Below the pieces are notes generated by a model, which saw only the letters and a program-made list of their open reading frames with translations, did no database searches and had not been told where the DNA came from. Positions 37,944 through 47,674 of a stretch of DNA of 64,000 bases are shown here, piece after piece (position 1 is the first letter of the stretch; every line of letters begins with the position of its first letter). Source of the stretch: Franconibacter helveticus LMG 23732 (GTDB lineage Bacteria > Pseudomonadota > Gammaproteobacteria > Enterobacterales > Enterobacteriaceae); assembly GCF_000463115.2 (NCBI RefSeq), contig NZ_AWFX01000011.1:186001-250000 (forward strand), read 5' to 3'. Both the position numbers and the translations under genes were made by a program.

Positions 37944-38710
37944 TGCAGCTTTACTGGGTGGCGCTGAAAAGCATTTGGGCGAAAGAGATCCACCGTTTTA
38001 CCCGTATCTGGGTGCAAACGTTAGTGCCGCCGGTCATCACCATGACGCTTTATTTTATTATTTTCGGCAACCTGATTGGCTCGCGCATCGGCGAAATGCA
38101 TGGCTTTACCTATATGCAGTTCATCGTACCGGGGTTGATTATGATGGCGGTGATCACCAACGCTTACGCCAACGTCGCCTCGTCATTCTTCAGCGCGAAA
38201 TTCCAGCGCAATATTGAAGAACTGCTGGTGGCGCCGGTGCCGACGCATGTGATCATCGCAGGCTATGTGGGCGGCGGCGTGGCGCGCGGCCTCTGCGTCG
38301 GCGTTCTGGTGACGGCGGTGTCGCTGTTCTTTGTGCCGTTTCAGGTGCACTCCTGGCTGTTCGTGGGGCTAACGCTGCTGCTGACCGCCGTGCTTTTCTC
38401 GCTCGCTGGCTTGCTGAACGCGGTGTTCGCCAAAACCTTTGACGACATCAGCCTGATCCCGACCTTCGTGCTGACGCCGCTTACCTACCTTGGCGGGGTT
38501 TTTTATTCGCTGACGCTGCTGCCGCCGTTCTGGCAGGCGCTGTCGCATCTGAACCCTATCGTCTACATGATTAGCGGCTTCCGCTTCGGTTTTCTCGGTA
38601 TCAGCGATGTGCCTCTGCTCTTTACCGTTGCGGTGCTGGTGGCCTTCATCGTTGTCTTCTATCTGCTGTGCTGGTATTTGATTAGCCGCGGACGCGGTCT
38701 GCGCACCTGA
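37940..38710 (+). CDS. yadH: ABC-2 type exporter, permease subunit YadH
   Basis: 256 residues with six hydrophobic segments, and the family signature PTFVLTPLTYLGGVFYSLTLLPPFWQALSHLNPIVYMI near residues 174-211. It forms the membrane part of the YadG exporter. Substrate unknown. A terminator follows 2 bases after the stop. Confidence 0.95.
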   Translation: MMQLYWVALKSIWAKEIHRFTRIWVQTLVPPVITMTLYFIIFGNLIGSRIGEMHGFTYMQFIVPGLIMMAVITNAYANVASSFFSAKFQRNIEELLVAPVPTHVIIAGYVGGGVARGLCVGVLVTAVSLFFVPFQVHSWLFVGLTLLLTAVLFSLAGLLNAVFAKTFDDISLIPTFVLTPLTYLGGVFYSLTLLPPFWQALSHLNPIVYMISGFRFGFLGISDVPLLFTVAVLVAFIVVFYLLCWYLISRGRGLRT

Positions 38711-38712
38711 TA

Positions 38713-38745
38713 AAAGCCCTCCCGTTGCGGAGGGCTTTTTTCTTT
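38713..38745 (+). terminator. yadGH terminator
   Basis: AAAGCCCTCC-CGTTGC-GGAGGGCTTTTTTC right after the yadH stop. Confidence 0.92.
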
Positions 38746-38815
38746 CTGTTGATGGATATCAGGCCCGTTATTTCTCCCTGCGGTAAACTGCCCGCCTGAA
38801 ATAAGGAGAAACGCT

Positions 38816-39250
38816 ATGTTAGGGTGGGTCATCGTCTGTCGCGGCTACGCGGCGCAGGAGATGCAGGATGCGCTGGAAGAAAACGTCGGCAGCCTGGCGC
38901 AGTGCCGGGCGGTAAATGTGCAGGAAGGACTCAGCGCCAACATGTTAAGCCGCATGCTCTGCGACGCGCTGCACGAGACCGATAGCGGCGAAGGCGTCAT
39001 CTTCTTTACTGAGGAGACGGGCGGCACGCCTTATCGCATCGCCGCGCTCTTAAGCCATAAGCATGAAAACTGCGAAGTGATCTCAGGCGTAACGCCAGAG
39101 CTGCTGCGCGCCGCCGTGGCATGGCGTGACACGCTGTCAAGCGAGGCGTTTCGCCTTGCTGTCGTGGCGCAGGGCGGCGAAAGCGTCAGCAGCCTCTGGC
39201 ACCAGCAGCAAAAAAATCCGCCGTTTGTGCTCAAACACTCGCATGGTTAG
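38816..39250 (+). CDS. yadI: PTS EIIA(Man)-like protein YadI, putative phospho-histidine replaced
   Basis: 144 residues (146 in E. coli). The fold and the middle segment SANMLSRMLCDALHETDSGEGVIFFTEETGGTPYRIAALLSHKH fit the mannose-family EIIA domain. The N-terminus reads MLGWVIVCRGYAAQ, while E. coli YadI, from memory, has MLGWVITCHDDRAQ: Arg9 stands where the phosphorylatable His is expected. No EIIB, EIIC or EIID gene is nearby. It may be a non-phosphorylated relic or a regulator. Confidence 0.85.
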   Translation: MLGWVIVCRGYAAQEMQDALEENVGSLAQCRAVNVQEGLSANMLSRMLCDALHETDSGEGVIFFTEETGGTPYRIAALLSHKHENCEVISGVTPELLRAAVAWRDTLSSEAFRLAVVAQGGESVSSLWHQQQKNPPFVLKHSHG

Positions 39251-39306
39251 CCGGTGGGTTTGATAAACTCACCGGCTCTCGCAACACTTAATCTTAGCCT
39301 CTCGTC

Positions 39307-40554
39307 ATGTTAATTCGTCTTCTGTTCAGCCTGTTGCTGTTGCTGCCAGGCGCCGTTTATGCGGGCCCGTTTGTCGGTAAGCCCACGCCACCGCAATATA
39401 TGCAAACCACGCAGGATGCCGATATCTGGGCGCAGGTGGGGAATAAGGTTATCTCCGTAGGCACGATAGAAGAGGGGCAGATCATCGCTGTCTCGCCCAT
39501 AGCGGCTGACTATTATGAGTTTCGCTTCGGCTTTGGCACCGGGTTTATCGACAAAGCGCATCTGGAGCCGGTGCAGGGCAAGCAGCGGGTGCAGGACCGG
39601 CTGGGCGATCTGAATAAGCCGCTCAGCAACCAGAACCTTCTTACCTGGCAGGATGTCACGGTTTATAACGCGCCAGACAGCCGCAGCACGCCATTTGGCA
39701 CACTGGCGGAAAACCTGCGCTATCCGGTTATCGGCAAGCTCAAAGACCGTCTGAACCAGACCTGGTATCAGGTGCGCATCGGCAACCGGCTGGGCTATGT
39801 CAGCGCGCTTGAAGCGCAGGAGGATAACGGCATTCCGGTTCTGACCTATCACCATATTCTGCGCGACGAAGAAAACACCCGTTTTCGCCATACTTCCACC
39901 ACCACGTCGGTGCGCGCTTTCAGCAACCAGATGACGTGGCTGCGTGATACAGGCTACGCCACGCTGTCGATGTATCAACTGGAAGGCTATGTGCGAAACC
40001 GCCTTAACCTGCCTGCCCGCGCCGTGGTCATTACTTTTGATGACGGGTTGAAATCGGTCAGCCGCTACGCATACCCGGTGCTGAAACAGTACGGCTTCAG
40101 GGCCACGGCTTTTATTATCTCGTCACGTATTAAGCGTCACCCGCAGCGCTGGGATCCGAAATCGTTGCAGTTTATGAGCGTCTCAGAACTTCGGCAGATT
40201 GCCGATGTGTTTGATGTTCAATCCCATACCCATTTTCTGCACCGCACCGATGCCTTGCATCACCCCGTTTTGCTAAGCCGCAGCTACCACAACGTGCTGT
40301 TTGATTTCGAACGCTCGCGCCGCGCGCTGGCGCAGTTCAACCCGCATGTGCTTTATCTGTCATATCCTTTCGGCGGCTATGACGAGAAGGCGGTAAAGGC
40401 AGCTAACGACGCCGGTTTTCATATGGCCGTAACGACGGTGAAAGGGAAAGTGAAGCCGGGCGATAACCCGTTTCTGCTTAAACGGCTCTATATTCTGAGA
40501 ACGGACTCGCTGGAGACGATGGCGAAAATCGTTACAAACCAGGCGCAGGGATAA
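39307..40554 (+). CDS. yadE: Polysaccharide deacetylase family protein YadE
   Basis: 415 residues (409 in E. coli). A signal peptide at residues 1-19 ([15 protein letters not shown]) is followed by SH3-like segments (about 35-170) and a NodB-type deacetylase domain. That domain has the metal motif TFDDGLKS (about 243-250), HTHFLHRTD (the His ligand pair) and [13 protein letters not shown]. It probably acts on an envelope or extracellular polysaccharide; the substrate is unknown. It is convergent with panD. Confidence 0.9.
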   Translation: MLIRLLFSLLLLLPGAVYAGPFVGKPTPPQYMQTTQDADIWAQVGNKVISVGTIEEGQIIAVSPIAADYYEFRFGFGTGFIDKAHLEPVQGKQRVQDRLGDLNKPLSNQNLLTWQDVTVYNAPDSRSTPFGTLAENLRYPVIGKLKDRLNQTWYQVRIGNRLGYVSALEAQEDNGIPVLTYHHILRDEENTRFRHTSTTTSVRAFSNQMTWLRDTGYATLSMYQLEGYVRNRLNLPARAVVITFDDGLKSVSRYAYPVLKQYGFRATAFIISSRIKRHPQRWDPKSLQFMSVSELRQIADVFDVQSHTHFLHRTDALHHPVLLSRSYHNVLFDFERSRRALAQFNPHVLYLSYPFGGYDEKAVKAANDAGFHMAVTTVKGKVKPGDNPFLLKRLYILRTDSLETMAKIVTNQAQG

Positions 40555-40559
40555 GACAG

Positions 40560-40591
40560 TAAAAACAACAAGGCCCTCGTGAAGAGGGCCT
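40560..40591 (-). terminator. panD terminator
   Basis: AGGCCCTC-TTCAC-GAGGGCCT on the minus strand, followed by TGTTGTTTTT. On the plus strand there is no T run, so it mainly serves panD. Confidence 0.75.
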
Positions 40592-40600
40592 GGAAGAGGC

Positions 40601-40981
40601 TCAGGCAACCTGAACCGGCACGGCTTTCGCCTTGCGCTTCATTTCGTTGTCGCCTTCGAAATAGGCGACTTTCGGCTGCCAGGCGCGCGCTTCGGCGTCT
40701 GACATAGTGACGTAGCTTGCGATGATCAGGATATCGCCCACATCCGCGCAGTGCGCCGCAGCGCCGTTCACGGAGATGATCTTCGAACCGCGTTCGCCGG
40801 CGATGGCATAGGTGGAGAAACGTTTGCCATTGGTTACGTTATAGATATCAATGGCTTCATATTCCAGAATACCCGCCGCTTCAAGGAAATCCTGGTCAAT
40901 GGCGCAGGAGCCTTCGTAATGCAAGTCCGCCTGAGTCACTTTGACGCGATGCAGCTTGCCTTGCAGCATTGTGCGAATCAT
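40601..40981 (-). CDS. panD: Aspartate 1-decarboxylase proenzyme
   Basis: 126 residues from [20 protein letters not shown], the E. coli length; nine upstream in-frame codons are not conserved. It cleaves itself between Gly24 and Ser25 (HYEGSCAID), giving the pyruvoyl enzyme that makes beta-alanine for pantothenate. It needs the PanZ factor in E. coli. It lies 96 bases downstream of panC with no yadD between them, unlike K-12; a GCGGCG/CGCCGC stem is in the gap. Confidence 0.97.
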   Translation of the reverse strand: MIRTMLQGKLHRVKVTQADLHYEGSCAIDQDFLEAAGILEYEAIDIYNVTNGKRFSTYAIAGERGSKIISVNGAAAHCADVGDILIIASYVTMSDAEARAWQPKVAYFEGDNEMKRKAKAVPVQVA

Positions 40982-41077
40982 AAATTGAACCTTGTTTACC
41001 AGAACCATATCAGCGCGGCGTTCAGCGCCGCACCAGGAATTTATCCCGGGCAGTATTGCCCGTTTTATACCCTCTGT

Positions 41078-41932
41078 CTACTGGGTTAATTCGACCGTCT
41101 GATTGTCGATTAACCGCGCCTGGCCAAGCCACGCCGCCATCAAAATAACCGCGCGCTGGCTGTTCCCGGTTAGCGGCAGCAGCGTGTCGGCGTCGCGAAT
41201 TTGCAGGTCGTCCGGGCGAAAGCCTTTCTCGCTCAGCTCCTGCGCCGCAACGGCCAGCATCTCTTCCAGATCACGCTCGCCCGCGCGCAGTTTTTCCGCC
41301 ATGGCGTTCATCACCTTGCTAAGACCGGGCGCGATTTTGCGCTGGTCGCTGGTGAGGTAGCCGTTGCGCGAGCTCAGCGCCAGGCCATCCTTAGCGCGCA
41401 CCGTCGGCACGCCGACAATGTCGATGTCATAGCCCATGTCCGCCACCATTTTGCGGATCAGCGCCAGCTGCTGATAGTCCTTCTCGCCAAAGCAGGCGAT
41501 ATCCGGCTGCACCAGGTTAAACAGTTTGCTGACGACGGTGGAAACACCGCGAAAATGACCCGGCCGGCTGGCGCCTTCCAGCATGGAGGAGATGCCCGGC
41601 ACCTCAACGAAGGTCTGGTCGCCCATGCCTTTGGGGTAAACTTCTTCCGGCGTCGGCGCGAAGACCAGCGTTGCGCCGCGGCGGTTCAGCTTCTCGCAAT
41701 CTTCCTGCAAGGTGCGCGGATAGCGCGCCAGATCGTCTGCGCGGTCAAACTGCATGGGGTTGACGAAAATACTGACCACTACCACATCGGCGCGGGCTTT
41801 CGCTTCGTCCACCAGCTTCATATGGCCGTCATGCAGGTTGCCCATGGTCGGCACCAGCGCCACGCGCTTGCCTTCCATACGAAAACGGCGAATATGCTGG
41901 CGCAGCAGCGGTAAGGTTTCAATAATCAGCAC
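41078..41932 (-). CDS. panC: Pantothenate synthetase
   Basis: 284 residues. It joins pantoate and beta-alanine using ATP. HIGH-like motif [14 protein letters not shown] (about residues 32-45) and the KMSKS-like LSSRNGYL (about 180-187) are present, with [16 protein letters not shown] and FVNPMQF. Second gene of panB-panC, 13 bases after panB. Confidence 0.97.
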   Translation of the reverse strand: MLIIETLPLLRQHIRRFRMEGKRVALVPTMGNLHDGHMKLVDEAKARADVVVVSIFVNPMQFDRADDLARYPRTLQEDCEKLNRRGATLVFAPTPEEVYPKGMGDQTFVEVPGISSMLEGASRPGHFRGVSTVVSKLFNLVQPDIACFGEKDYQQLALIRKMVADMGYDIDIVGVPTVRAKDGLALSSRNGYLTSDQRKIAPGLSKVMNAMAEKLRAGERDLEEMLAVAAQELSEKGFRPDDLQIRDADTLLPLTGNSQRAVILMAAWLGQARLIDNQTVELTQ

Positions 41933-41945
41933 AACCGTACTCCTG

Positions 41946-42740
41946 TCAGTGGAAACTGTGTTCTTCGCCCGGGTAAACGCCGGACGTCACTTCAGCAATA
42001 TACTGGCGCACTGCGGCGCGCATATCGCCCGCCTGCGCGAGAAAGTTTTTCGCAAACTTAGGGATGTGTCCGCCGGTGATGCCGAAAGCGTCGTGCATCA
42101 CCAGAATTTGTCCGTCGGTCACGTTGCCTGCGCCAATGCCGATAACCGGAATGGACAGCGCTTCGGTCACGCGTTTTGCAAGTTCAACCGGCACGCACTC
42201 CAGCACCAGCAATTGCGCTCCTGCGGCTTCCAGCGCCAGCGCATCGTCCAGCAGCGTCTGAGCGGCGGCCTCGTCGCGGCCCTGGACTTTGTAGCCGCCG
42301 AAAATGTTCACGGACTGCGGCGTTAGCCCCAGGTGGCCGCAAACCGGTACGGCGCGCTCGGTAAGCATGCGCACCGTTTCGGCAAGCCAGCGACCGCCTT
42401 CAATCTTCACCATATTGGCGCCTGCGCGCATCACGGCGGCAGCGTTTTCAAACGCCTGCTCCGGCGTGGCGTAAGCCATAAATGGCAGGTCGGCCAGCAG
42501 CAAACAGTGCGGCGCGCCGCGGCGTACCGCGCGGGTGTGATAGGCAATCTCGTCAACGGTGACCGGCAGCGTAGAGTCATGGCCCTGGACGGTCATGCCC
42601 AGCGAATCGCCCACCAGCATCACGCCGATGCCTTCTTCGGCAAACAGCTTCGCAAAGCTGTAGTCGTAGGCGGTGATGGTGGCGAAGCGGGTTTTTTCCT
42701 GTTTCCAGCGGCGCAGCTGGGAGATGGTTGTCGGTTTCAT
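41946..42740 (-). CDS. panB: 3-methyl-2-oxobutanoate hydroxymethyltransferase
   Basis: 264 residues from [21 protein letters not shown] long upstream open extension (to 42917) has no family content and is rejected. It adds hydroxymethyl from methylene-THF to 2-oxoisovalerate, the first pantothenate step. [19 protein letters not shown] carries the metal-binding Asp (near residue 45), with KIEGG and the C-terminal [19 protein letters not shown] also conserved. Confidence 0.97.
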   Translation of the reverse strand: MKPTTISQLRRWKQEKTRFATITAYDYSFAKLFAEEGIGVMLVGDSLGMTVQGHDSTLPVTVDEIAYHTRAVRRGAPHCLLLADLPFMAYATPEQAFENAAAVMRAGANMVKIEGGRWLAETVRMLTERAVPVCGHLGLTPQSVNIFGGYKVQGRDEAAAQTLLDDALALEAAGAQLLVLECVPVELAKRVTEALSIPVIGIGAGNVTDGQILVMHDAFGITGGHIPKFAKNFLAQAGDMRAAVRQYIAEVTSGVYPGEEHSFH

Positions 42741-42831
42741 AACAATCCCGAAATCATGAAAATGAAGCGTAGTGTAATCCATTGCCAGAAGGGTAGATAG
42801 CCACACTTTTGTTACGGTTTTTAAAGGGGCG

Positions 42832-43311
42832 TTACCAGGAGGAAATGCCTGTTTTATCGAGCGTGGCAAGAACGTCCGCCAGCGGAACGTTGTCCGGGAA
42901 ACGCAGCGAAGGGGCAATCTCGCTCAACGGCAGCAGCATAAAAGCGCGGTTCTTCATGTCGTAATGAGGAACGGTCAGGCGCGGCGTATTTATGACTTCA
43001 TTGCCAAACAGCATGATGTCGAGATCGAGCGTGCGTGGCCCCCAGCGTTCGGCTTTGCGCTCGCGGCCCTGTTCAAGCTCAATGCGCTGCGTATGGTCGA
43101 GCAGCGTTTCAGGGGCGAGGGTGGTTTCCAGCGCTACGGCGGCGTTCAGGTAGTCCGGCTGGTCCTGCGGACCGAGCGGGGGAGTGCGGTAAAAAGAAGA
43201 GTGCGTCAGCAACCGGGTCTGAGGTATGGCGGCCAGCGCGGCTATCGCCGCGTTGACCTGATCGAGCGGCGACGCCAGGTTGCTGCCTATCGCAATATAA
43301 GCGACGGTCAT
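42832..43311 (-). CDS. folK: 6-hydroxymethyl-7,8-dihydropterin pyrophosphokinase
   Basis: 159 residues, the E. coli length. It transfers pyrophosphate from ATP to the pterin in folate synthesis. Motifs: [36 protein letters not shown] and the catalytic [15 protein letters not shown] (about residues 92-106). ATG overlaps the pcnB stop (ATGA), so the two are translationally coupled. Confidence 0.97.
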   Translation of the reverse strand: MTVAYIAIGSNLASPLDQVNAAIAALAAIPQTRLLTHSSFYRTPPLGPQDQPDYLNAAVALETTLAPETLLDHTQRIELEQGRERKAERWGPRTLDLDIMLFGNEVINTPRLTVPHYDMKNRAFMLLPLSEIAPSLRFPDNVPLADVLATLDKTGISSW

Positions 43312-44705
43312 GCATTGCCTTCGCGGCGCGGCGCGCGACGGCGGGGACGGCGGTTGCGGCGGCGCGCTTCCGGCTCATCGCCCAAATCGTTAAGCATATC
43401 TTTTTGCAGCGGCGGCGCGGCGGACTGGAACTCGCCCCACCAGCGGGAGAGACGTTGCAGTTCGGCATTGCTTTCCGCTTCGGCGCGCAGCGCCAGCAGA
43501 TCGTAAGCGGCGCGGAATTTCGGATGCTCCATCAGCTTCCACGCGCGTTTGCCCTGGCGGCGCGACAGACGCAGCTGCAATTGCCAGATATCGCGAACCA
43601 GCGTGGTGATGCGTTTTGGAATGGCGAGCGAGCGGCAGGCTTCGTCCAGCACGTCGTTCATCGCCAGCGCGAAGGCGTCATAGTAGGCAAGCCCGCTCTC
43701 CTGGGCGATTTTTTGCGCCGTTTCGAGCTGCGGATACCAGAACATCGCGGCGAACAAAAATGCCGGGTTAACGCGCATATCGTTATGAATGCGGTTATCG
43801 GTGTTCTTCAGCACCTGAGCGATGATGCGCTCCATCGGGCTGTCGCCCTGCTCGGTAAAGAAGCGATTGATAACCGGGAAGAGCGGCTGGAACAGGTTAT
43901 ATTCGCAAAGCAGCTTGTAGGTGTCGAACCCATAGCCCGCCTGAAGCAGCTTCAGCGACTCTTCGAACAGACGCGCTGGCGGCACATCGTTTAACAGCGT
44001 GGCGAGGCGCGGGATAGGTTCGGCGGTTTCAGCGCTGATGCGCATATTGAGCTTGGCGGCGAAGCGCACCGCGCGCAGCATGCGCACCGGGTCTTCGCGA
44101 TAGCGCGTCTCCGGGTCGCCAATCAGGCGAATAACGCCTTCCTGTAAGTCGCGCAGGCCGCCTACATAATCGCGCACCGTGAAATCGGCCACGCTGTAAT
44201 AAAGGCTGTTGATGGTGAAATCACGGCGCTGGGCGTCTTCTTCAATCGAGCCGAAGATATTATCGCGCAGCAGCATGCCGTTCTGGCCGCGCTGAGAAAT
44301 AGCGCGGTCGCTCTGGCTCTCTTCGTGATGGCCGCGGAAGGTGGCGACTTCAATGATTTCCGGCCCGAACATAACGTGGGCGAGGCGGAAACGGCGTCCT
44401 ACCAGCCGGCAGTTACGAAACAGTTTACGTACCTGATCGGGCGTGGCGTTGGTCGTGACGTCAAAATCTTTTGGTTTTTTGCCAAGCAGCAGATCGCGCA
44501 CGCCGCCGCCGACGAGGTAGGCTTCATAGCCTGCCTTATTCAGACGGTAGAGCACCTTGAGGGCATTTTCACTGATATCTTTGCGGGAAATAGCGTGCTG
44601 TTCACGCGGGATAGTCGTCATGGCTGGTTGCACGGCGGCCTCTTCAACCACGCTCTCCTCGCGGTTTAACACCTTGCGGCAAAAATTAGCGACTCGGGTA
44701 AAAAT
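43308..44705 (-). CDS. pcnB: Poly(A) polymerase I, with an AUU start codon
   Basis: 465 residues when started at ATT 44705-44703, which gives (M)[17 protein letters not shown], the true E. coli N-terminus and length. The only other start codon is a GTG 11 codons later. GAGG lies 6 bases before the ATT. The nucleotidyltransferase motif is [24 protein letters not shown] with the catalytic Asp pair, followed by [12 protein letters not shown] and an Arg-rich tail. It adds poly(A) tails that promote RNA decay and sets ColE1 plasmid copy number. AUU initiation is known to limit PcnB in E. coli. Confidence 0.93.
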   Translation of the reverse strand: MFTRVANFCRKVLNREESVVEEAAVQPAMTTIPREQHAISRKDISENALKVLYRLNKAGYEAYLVGGGVRDLLLGKKPKDFDVTTNATPDQVRKLFRNCRLVGRRFRLAHVMFGPEIIEVATFRGHHEESQSDRAISQRGQNGMLLRDNIFGSIEEDAQRRDFTINSLYYSVADFTVRDYVGGLRDLQEGVIRLIGDPETRYREDPVRMLRAVRFAAKLNMRISAETAEPIPRLATLLNDVPPARLFEESLKLLQAGYGFDTYKLLCEYNLFQPLFPVINRFFTEQGDSPMERIIAQVLKNTDNRIHNDMRVNPAFLFAAMFWYPQLETAQKIAQESGLAYYDAFALAMNDVLDEACRSLAIPKRITTLVRDIWQLQLRLSRRQGKRAWKLMEHPKFRAAYDLLALRAEAESNAELQRLSRWWGEFQSAAPPLQKDMLNDLGDEPEARRRNRRPRRRAPRREGNA

Positions 44706-44754
44706 AGTACACCTCGTAGTGAGACTCTGGACAAAAAACAGCGGCTAATATAGC

Positions 44755-45651
44755 TCAGTGCGGCGCGTTTGAGAATGCCGGATTCACCGCCGCCGCCGCA
44801 GGGACCGTCGACAGCGTCCAGTTTCGCACCGCTTCGCTAAGCAAAGCCTCAAGACTGAGCGTCTCCATGCCTTGCGTGACCGGTTGATTCAGGAAACGTA
44901 ACGCCGCCAGCAAAACCGGACGCGGGTCGCCATGGCTCAGCGCTGGCGCATGGTTTTGCTTCGACAATTTATTGCCCTGGTCGTTAAGCGCCAGCGGCAG
45001 ATGCACATAGTCCGGCACCGGCCAGCCAAACTGTTGATAGAGCGAAATTTGCCGCACCGTGGGTTCGATAAGATCGGCGCCCCGTACGATTTCCGTTACG
45101 CCCTGGAAATGATCGTCCACCACCACCGCCAGGTTATAGGCAAAAAGCCCGTCGCGGCGATGAATAATAAAATCTTCCCGCGCCAGCGCCGCGTTAGCGG
45201 TGATACGCCCTCGCAGACGGTCGTCAAATGCCAGCACCGGGTGATGCTGTATCAGGCGCGTGGCGGCATTTTCCGGGCCGTGATGCAGCGTACGGCAGTG
45301 GCCGTCATAAATGCCGCCGATGTGCTGAATGCGGCTGCGGGGGCAGGTGCAGTAATAGCTAAGCCCCCGTTCGCGCAAAAACGCCAGCGCTTCGCGATAA
45401 GCCTCATGGCGCGCCGACTGGTAAAGCACGTCGCCGTCCCAGTGCAGGCCGTAATGTTCCAGCTGGCGCAAAATTGTCTGCGCGGCGCCGGGCACTTCGC
45501 GGGGCGGATCGATATCTTCAATGCGCACCAGCCAGCGACCCTGCTGCGAGCGGGCTTGCAGGTAGCTGCCAAGCGCGGCGATAAGCGAGCCAAAATGGAG
45601 TTCGCCGGAAGGCGAAGGGGCGAAACGGCCGATATAGGGTTGCGCAGACAT
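44755..45651 (-). CDS. gluQ: Glutamyl-queuosine tRNA(Asp) synthetase
   Basis: 298 residues. A truncated glutamyl-tRNA synthetase-like enzyme without the anticodon-binding domain that attaches glutamate to queuosine in tRNA-Asp. HIGH-like motif [16 protein letters not shown] (about residues 8-23), zinc-binding [11 protein letters not shown]...YDGHC, and KMSKS-like KLSKQNHA near 230. It follows dksA and precedes pcnB. Confidence 0.95.
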   Translation of the reverse strand: MSAQPYIGRFAPSPSGELHFGSLIAALGSYLQARSQQGRWLVRIEDIDPPREVPGAAQTILRQLEHYGLHWDGDVLYQSARHEAYREALAFLRERGLSYYCTCPRSRIQHIGGIYDGHCRTLHHGPENAATRLIQHHPVLAFDDRLRGRITANAALAREDFIIHRRDGLFAYNLAVVVDDHFQGVTEIVRGADLIEPTVRQISLYQQFGWPVPDYVHLPLALNDQGNKLSKQNHAPALSHGDPRPVLLAALRFLNQPVTQGMETLSLEALLSEAVRNWTLSTVPAAAAVNPAFSNAPH

Positions 45652-45671
45652 GATTTACATAAGACAGAAAA

Positions 45672-45696
45672 AAACAAGGCGGGAGAGTCTCCCGCC
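45672..45696 (-). terminator. dksA terminator
   Basis: On the minus strand GGCGGGAG-ACT-CTCCCGCC is followed by TTGTTTTTTT, between dksA and gluQ. It should attenuate but not exclude read-through into gluQ. Confidence 0.88.
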
Positions 45697-45724
45697 AGTG
45701 ATCAGTTCAGATAACCGTAAGCTG

Positions 45725-46180
45725 TTAGCCAGCCATCTGTTTTTCGCGGATTTCCGCCAGCGTTTTGCAGTCGATGCACAGATCGGCTGTCGGACGCGCT
45801 TCCAGGCGACGAATGCCGATTTCCACACCGCAGGATTCGCAGTAACCGAAATCTTCGTCTTCCACTTTTTTCAGGGTTTTTTCGATCTTTTTGATCAGCT
45901 TGCGCTCGCGGTCACGGTTGCGCAGTTCGAGGCTGAATTCCTCTTCCTGAGCGGCTCTGTCTACCGGATCAGGGAAGTTAGCAGCTTCGTCCTGCATATG
46001 CGTAACGGTGCGATCGACTTCATCCCTGAGTTGATTACGCCACGCTTCAAGAATCTGCTTGAAGTGCGTCAGCTGGGCTTCGTTCATATACTCTTCGCCC
46101 GGTTTCTCTTGATACGGCTCCACCCCAGCGATGGCGAGAATACTCAGGGACGATGTTTTACGGTTTTGCCCTTCTTGCAT
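45725..46180 (-). CDS. dksA: RNA polymerase-binding transcription factor DksA
   Basis: 151 residues from [20 protein letters not shown] with AAGGAG 7 bases upstream; the longer frame is rejected. A coiled-coil with the tip motif [10 protein letters not shown] (Asp near 74) enters the RNA polymerase secondary channel. The zinc finger reads [25 protein letters not shown] at the C-terminus. It works with ppGpp in the stringent response. Followed by its own terminator, then gluQ. Confidence 0.98.
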   Translation of the reverse strand: MQEGQNRKTSSLSILAIAGVEPYQEKPGEEYMNEAQLTHFKQILEAWRNQLRDEVDRTVTHMQDEAANFPDPVDRAAQEEEFSLELRNRDRERKLIKKIEKTLKKVEDEDFGYCESCGVEIGIRRLEARPTADLCIDCKTLAEIREKQMAG

Positions 46181-46358
46181 GTTGCTTCTCCTTAACACGC
46201 ACTATCGATCCCCTTGTCGGGGGAAAAATCAGGCCGCTATAAATAGCAGAAGCTTTTCCGGATAGCAATTATCTAAACGTTACACTTGACAACCCTGTGA
46301 GGAAAAGCGTATTCGCATACGCGACCCGAACAGTTAAACGACATTTTTTATCAAAAGT

Positions 46359-47063
46359 TTATAAGTTAACCGCTAACGGCGACGTTAACGTCATCGCGGC
46401 TGCCGAAAGCGAAGCCTTCCACGCCATAATCTCCACCCCCTTGCGCTGCGCTTCTTCCAGAAGCCCGGCGTAATGAGGGTCGATATGGCGCGCGGGAGCG
46501 ACCTGATCGATGGCCGAGTGCAGCACGGCAAATAACAAAACGGCGCGTTCGCCGCCAGCCGCCACGCTCATAAGCTCCCGTAAATGCTTCTGTCCCCGTA
46601 CCGTTACCGCGTCAGGAAAGTAGCCCGATCCCGGTTCCGATAGCGTTACGGATTTCACCTCAATATAGCAGTTAACCCTGTAATCCGCCTGCAACATAAA
46701 GTCGATGCGGCTGCGCTCCGCGCCATACTTTACCTCGCTCTGAAGCGAGGTATACCCGGCCAGTTCCGGCAGCCGGTTTTCCGCCAGCGCTTCCTTCACC
46801 AGCGCGTTGGCCCGTAGAGTATTAACGCAGATAAGCGAACCGGTTTGGGTTTCGGTCAATTCCCATGTATGTGGATATTTTCTCGTCAGGTTCGACGAAG
46901 TGGAGTACCACACGGTGTCGCCAGGCGTGGCGCAGCCGGTCATCGCGCCGGTATTAGGGCAATGCAGCGTCAGCGTTTCGCCTTGCGGCGTCACCACATC
47001 CGCCAGAAAACGTTTGTAACGCTTAATCAGCGTGGCGGATTGCAGGGCAGGGGTAAATTCCAT
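46359..47063 (-). CDS. sfsA: Sugar fermentation stimulation protein SfsA
   Basis: 234 residues from [20 protein letters not shown], the E. coli length. The upstream in-frame part overlaps thpR and is rejected. Contains [16 protein letters not shown], the nuclease-like [21 protein letters not shown], and ALFLP-like [16 protein letters not shown]. The fold belongs to the restriction endonuclease-like group; the role in maltose metabolism is old genetic evidence from E. coli. It lies 10 bases after thpR. Confidence 0.94.
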   Translation of the reverse strand: MEFTPALQSATLIKRYKRFLADVVTPQGETLTLHCPNTGAMTGCATPGDTVWYSTSSNLTRKYPHTWELTETQTGSLICVNTLRANALVKEALAENRLPELAGYTSLQSEVKYGAERSRIDFMLQADYRVNCYIEVKSVTLSEPGSGYFPDAVTVRGQKHLRELMSVAAGGERAVLLFAVLHSAIDQVAPARHIDPHYAGLLEEAQRKGVEIMAWKASLSAAAMTLTSPLAVNL

Positions 47064-47073
47064 GTCGCTTCCT

Positions 47074-47601
47074 TTATTTAAGCTGCCAGCGATCGACTGG
47101 CCTGTAACGCGTACGTCCCTGGTCAAACAGCGACTCATACAGCACGAAGTCTTCGACAGGAAATTCCCAGCCAAAGCCCGGCGGCGGCAGCGCAACCCGG
47201 GGCTGAGCGTTACGCAGTAATGTGACATGCGGATGAAAGGGCTGTGGCGACTGCGCGCAACCGCTGCGCGCGGCCTGGGCGCGCAGCAGGTTGGCCAGTT
47301 GCAGCAACCCGCGCGGCGCCTGGCGCGGGCCAAGCCAGACGACCCGCGAGCGCGGCCAGTGGCCAGCGTCGTCGAGGCAAAGCGTAAAACCCGGCTGCGT
47401 GATACGGCTCGCCTGCGCGGCCAGTATCCGCTGCTTCTCCTCGCTCACCTCGCCCAGGAATGCGAGGGTGATATGCAGATTAGCAGCCGCTATCGGGCGG
47501 CCCGCTTCGTAAGGAAACTGTTCGGCGCGCCAGCGCACAATGCGTTGCTGAACGGCTTTGGGAAGCTCCAGCGCGAAAAACAGGCGTTTTGACTGTGGCA
47601 T
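47074..47601 (-). CDS. thpR: RNA 2',3'-cyclic phosphodiesterase ThpR
   Basis: 175 residues. A 2H phosphoesterase with both catalytic HxT motifs: [10 protein letters not shown] (about residues 43-52) and HPHVTLLRN (about 128-136). It opens 2',3'-cyclic phosphates and was once called LigT. It is divergent from hrpB across a 73-base gap and upstream of sfsA. Confidence 0.94.
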   Translation of the reverse strand: MPQSKRLFFALELPKAVQQRIVRWRAEQFPYEAGRPIAAANLHITLAFLGEVSEEKQRILAAQASRITQPGFTLCLDDAGHWPRSRVVWLGPRQAPRGLLQLANLLRAQAARSGCAQSPQPFHPHVTLLRNAQPRVALPPPGFGWEFPVEDFVLYESLFDQGRTRYRPVDRWQLK

Positions 47602-47674
47602 AGCGTGACTCGGTGAATGAAGAGGCGAGATGCTACAATGCTCTCCTCATTATGTTAACCCGCTGGAGCCTTTT

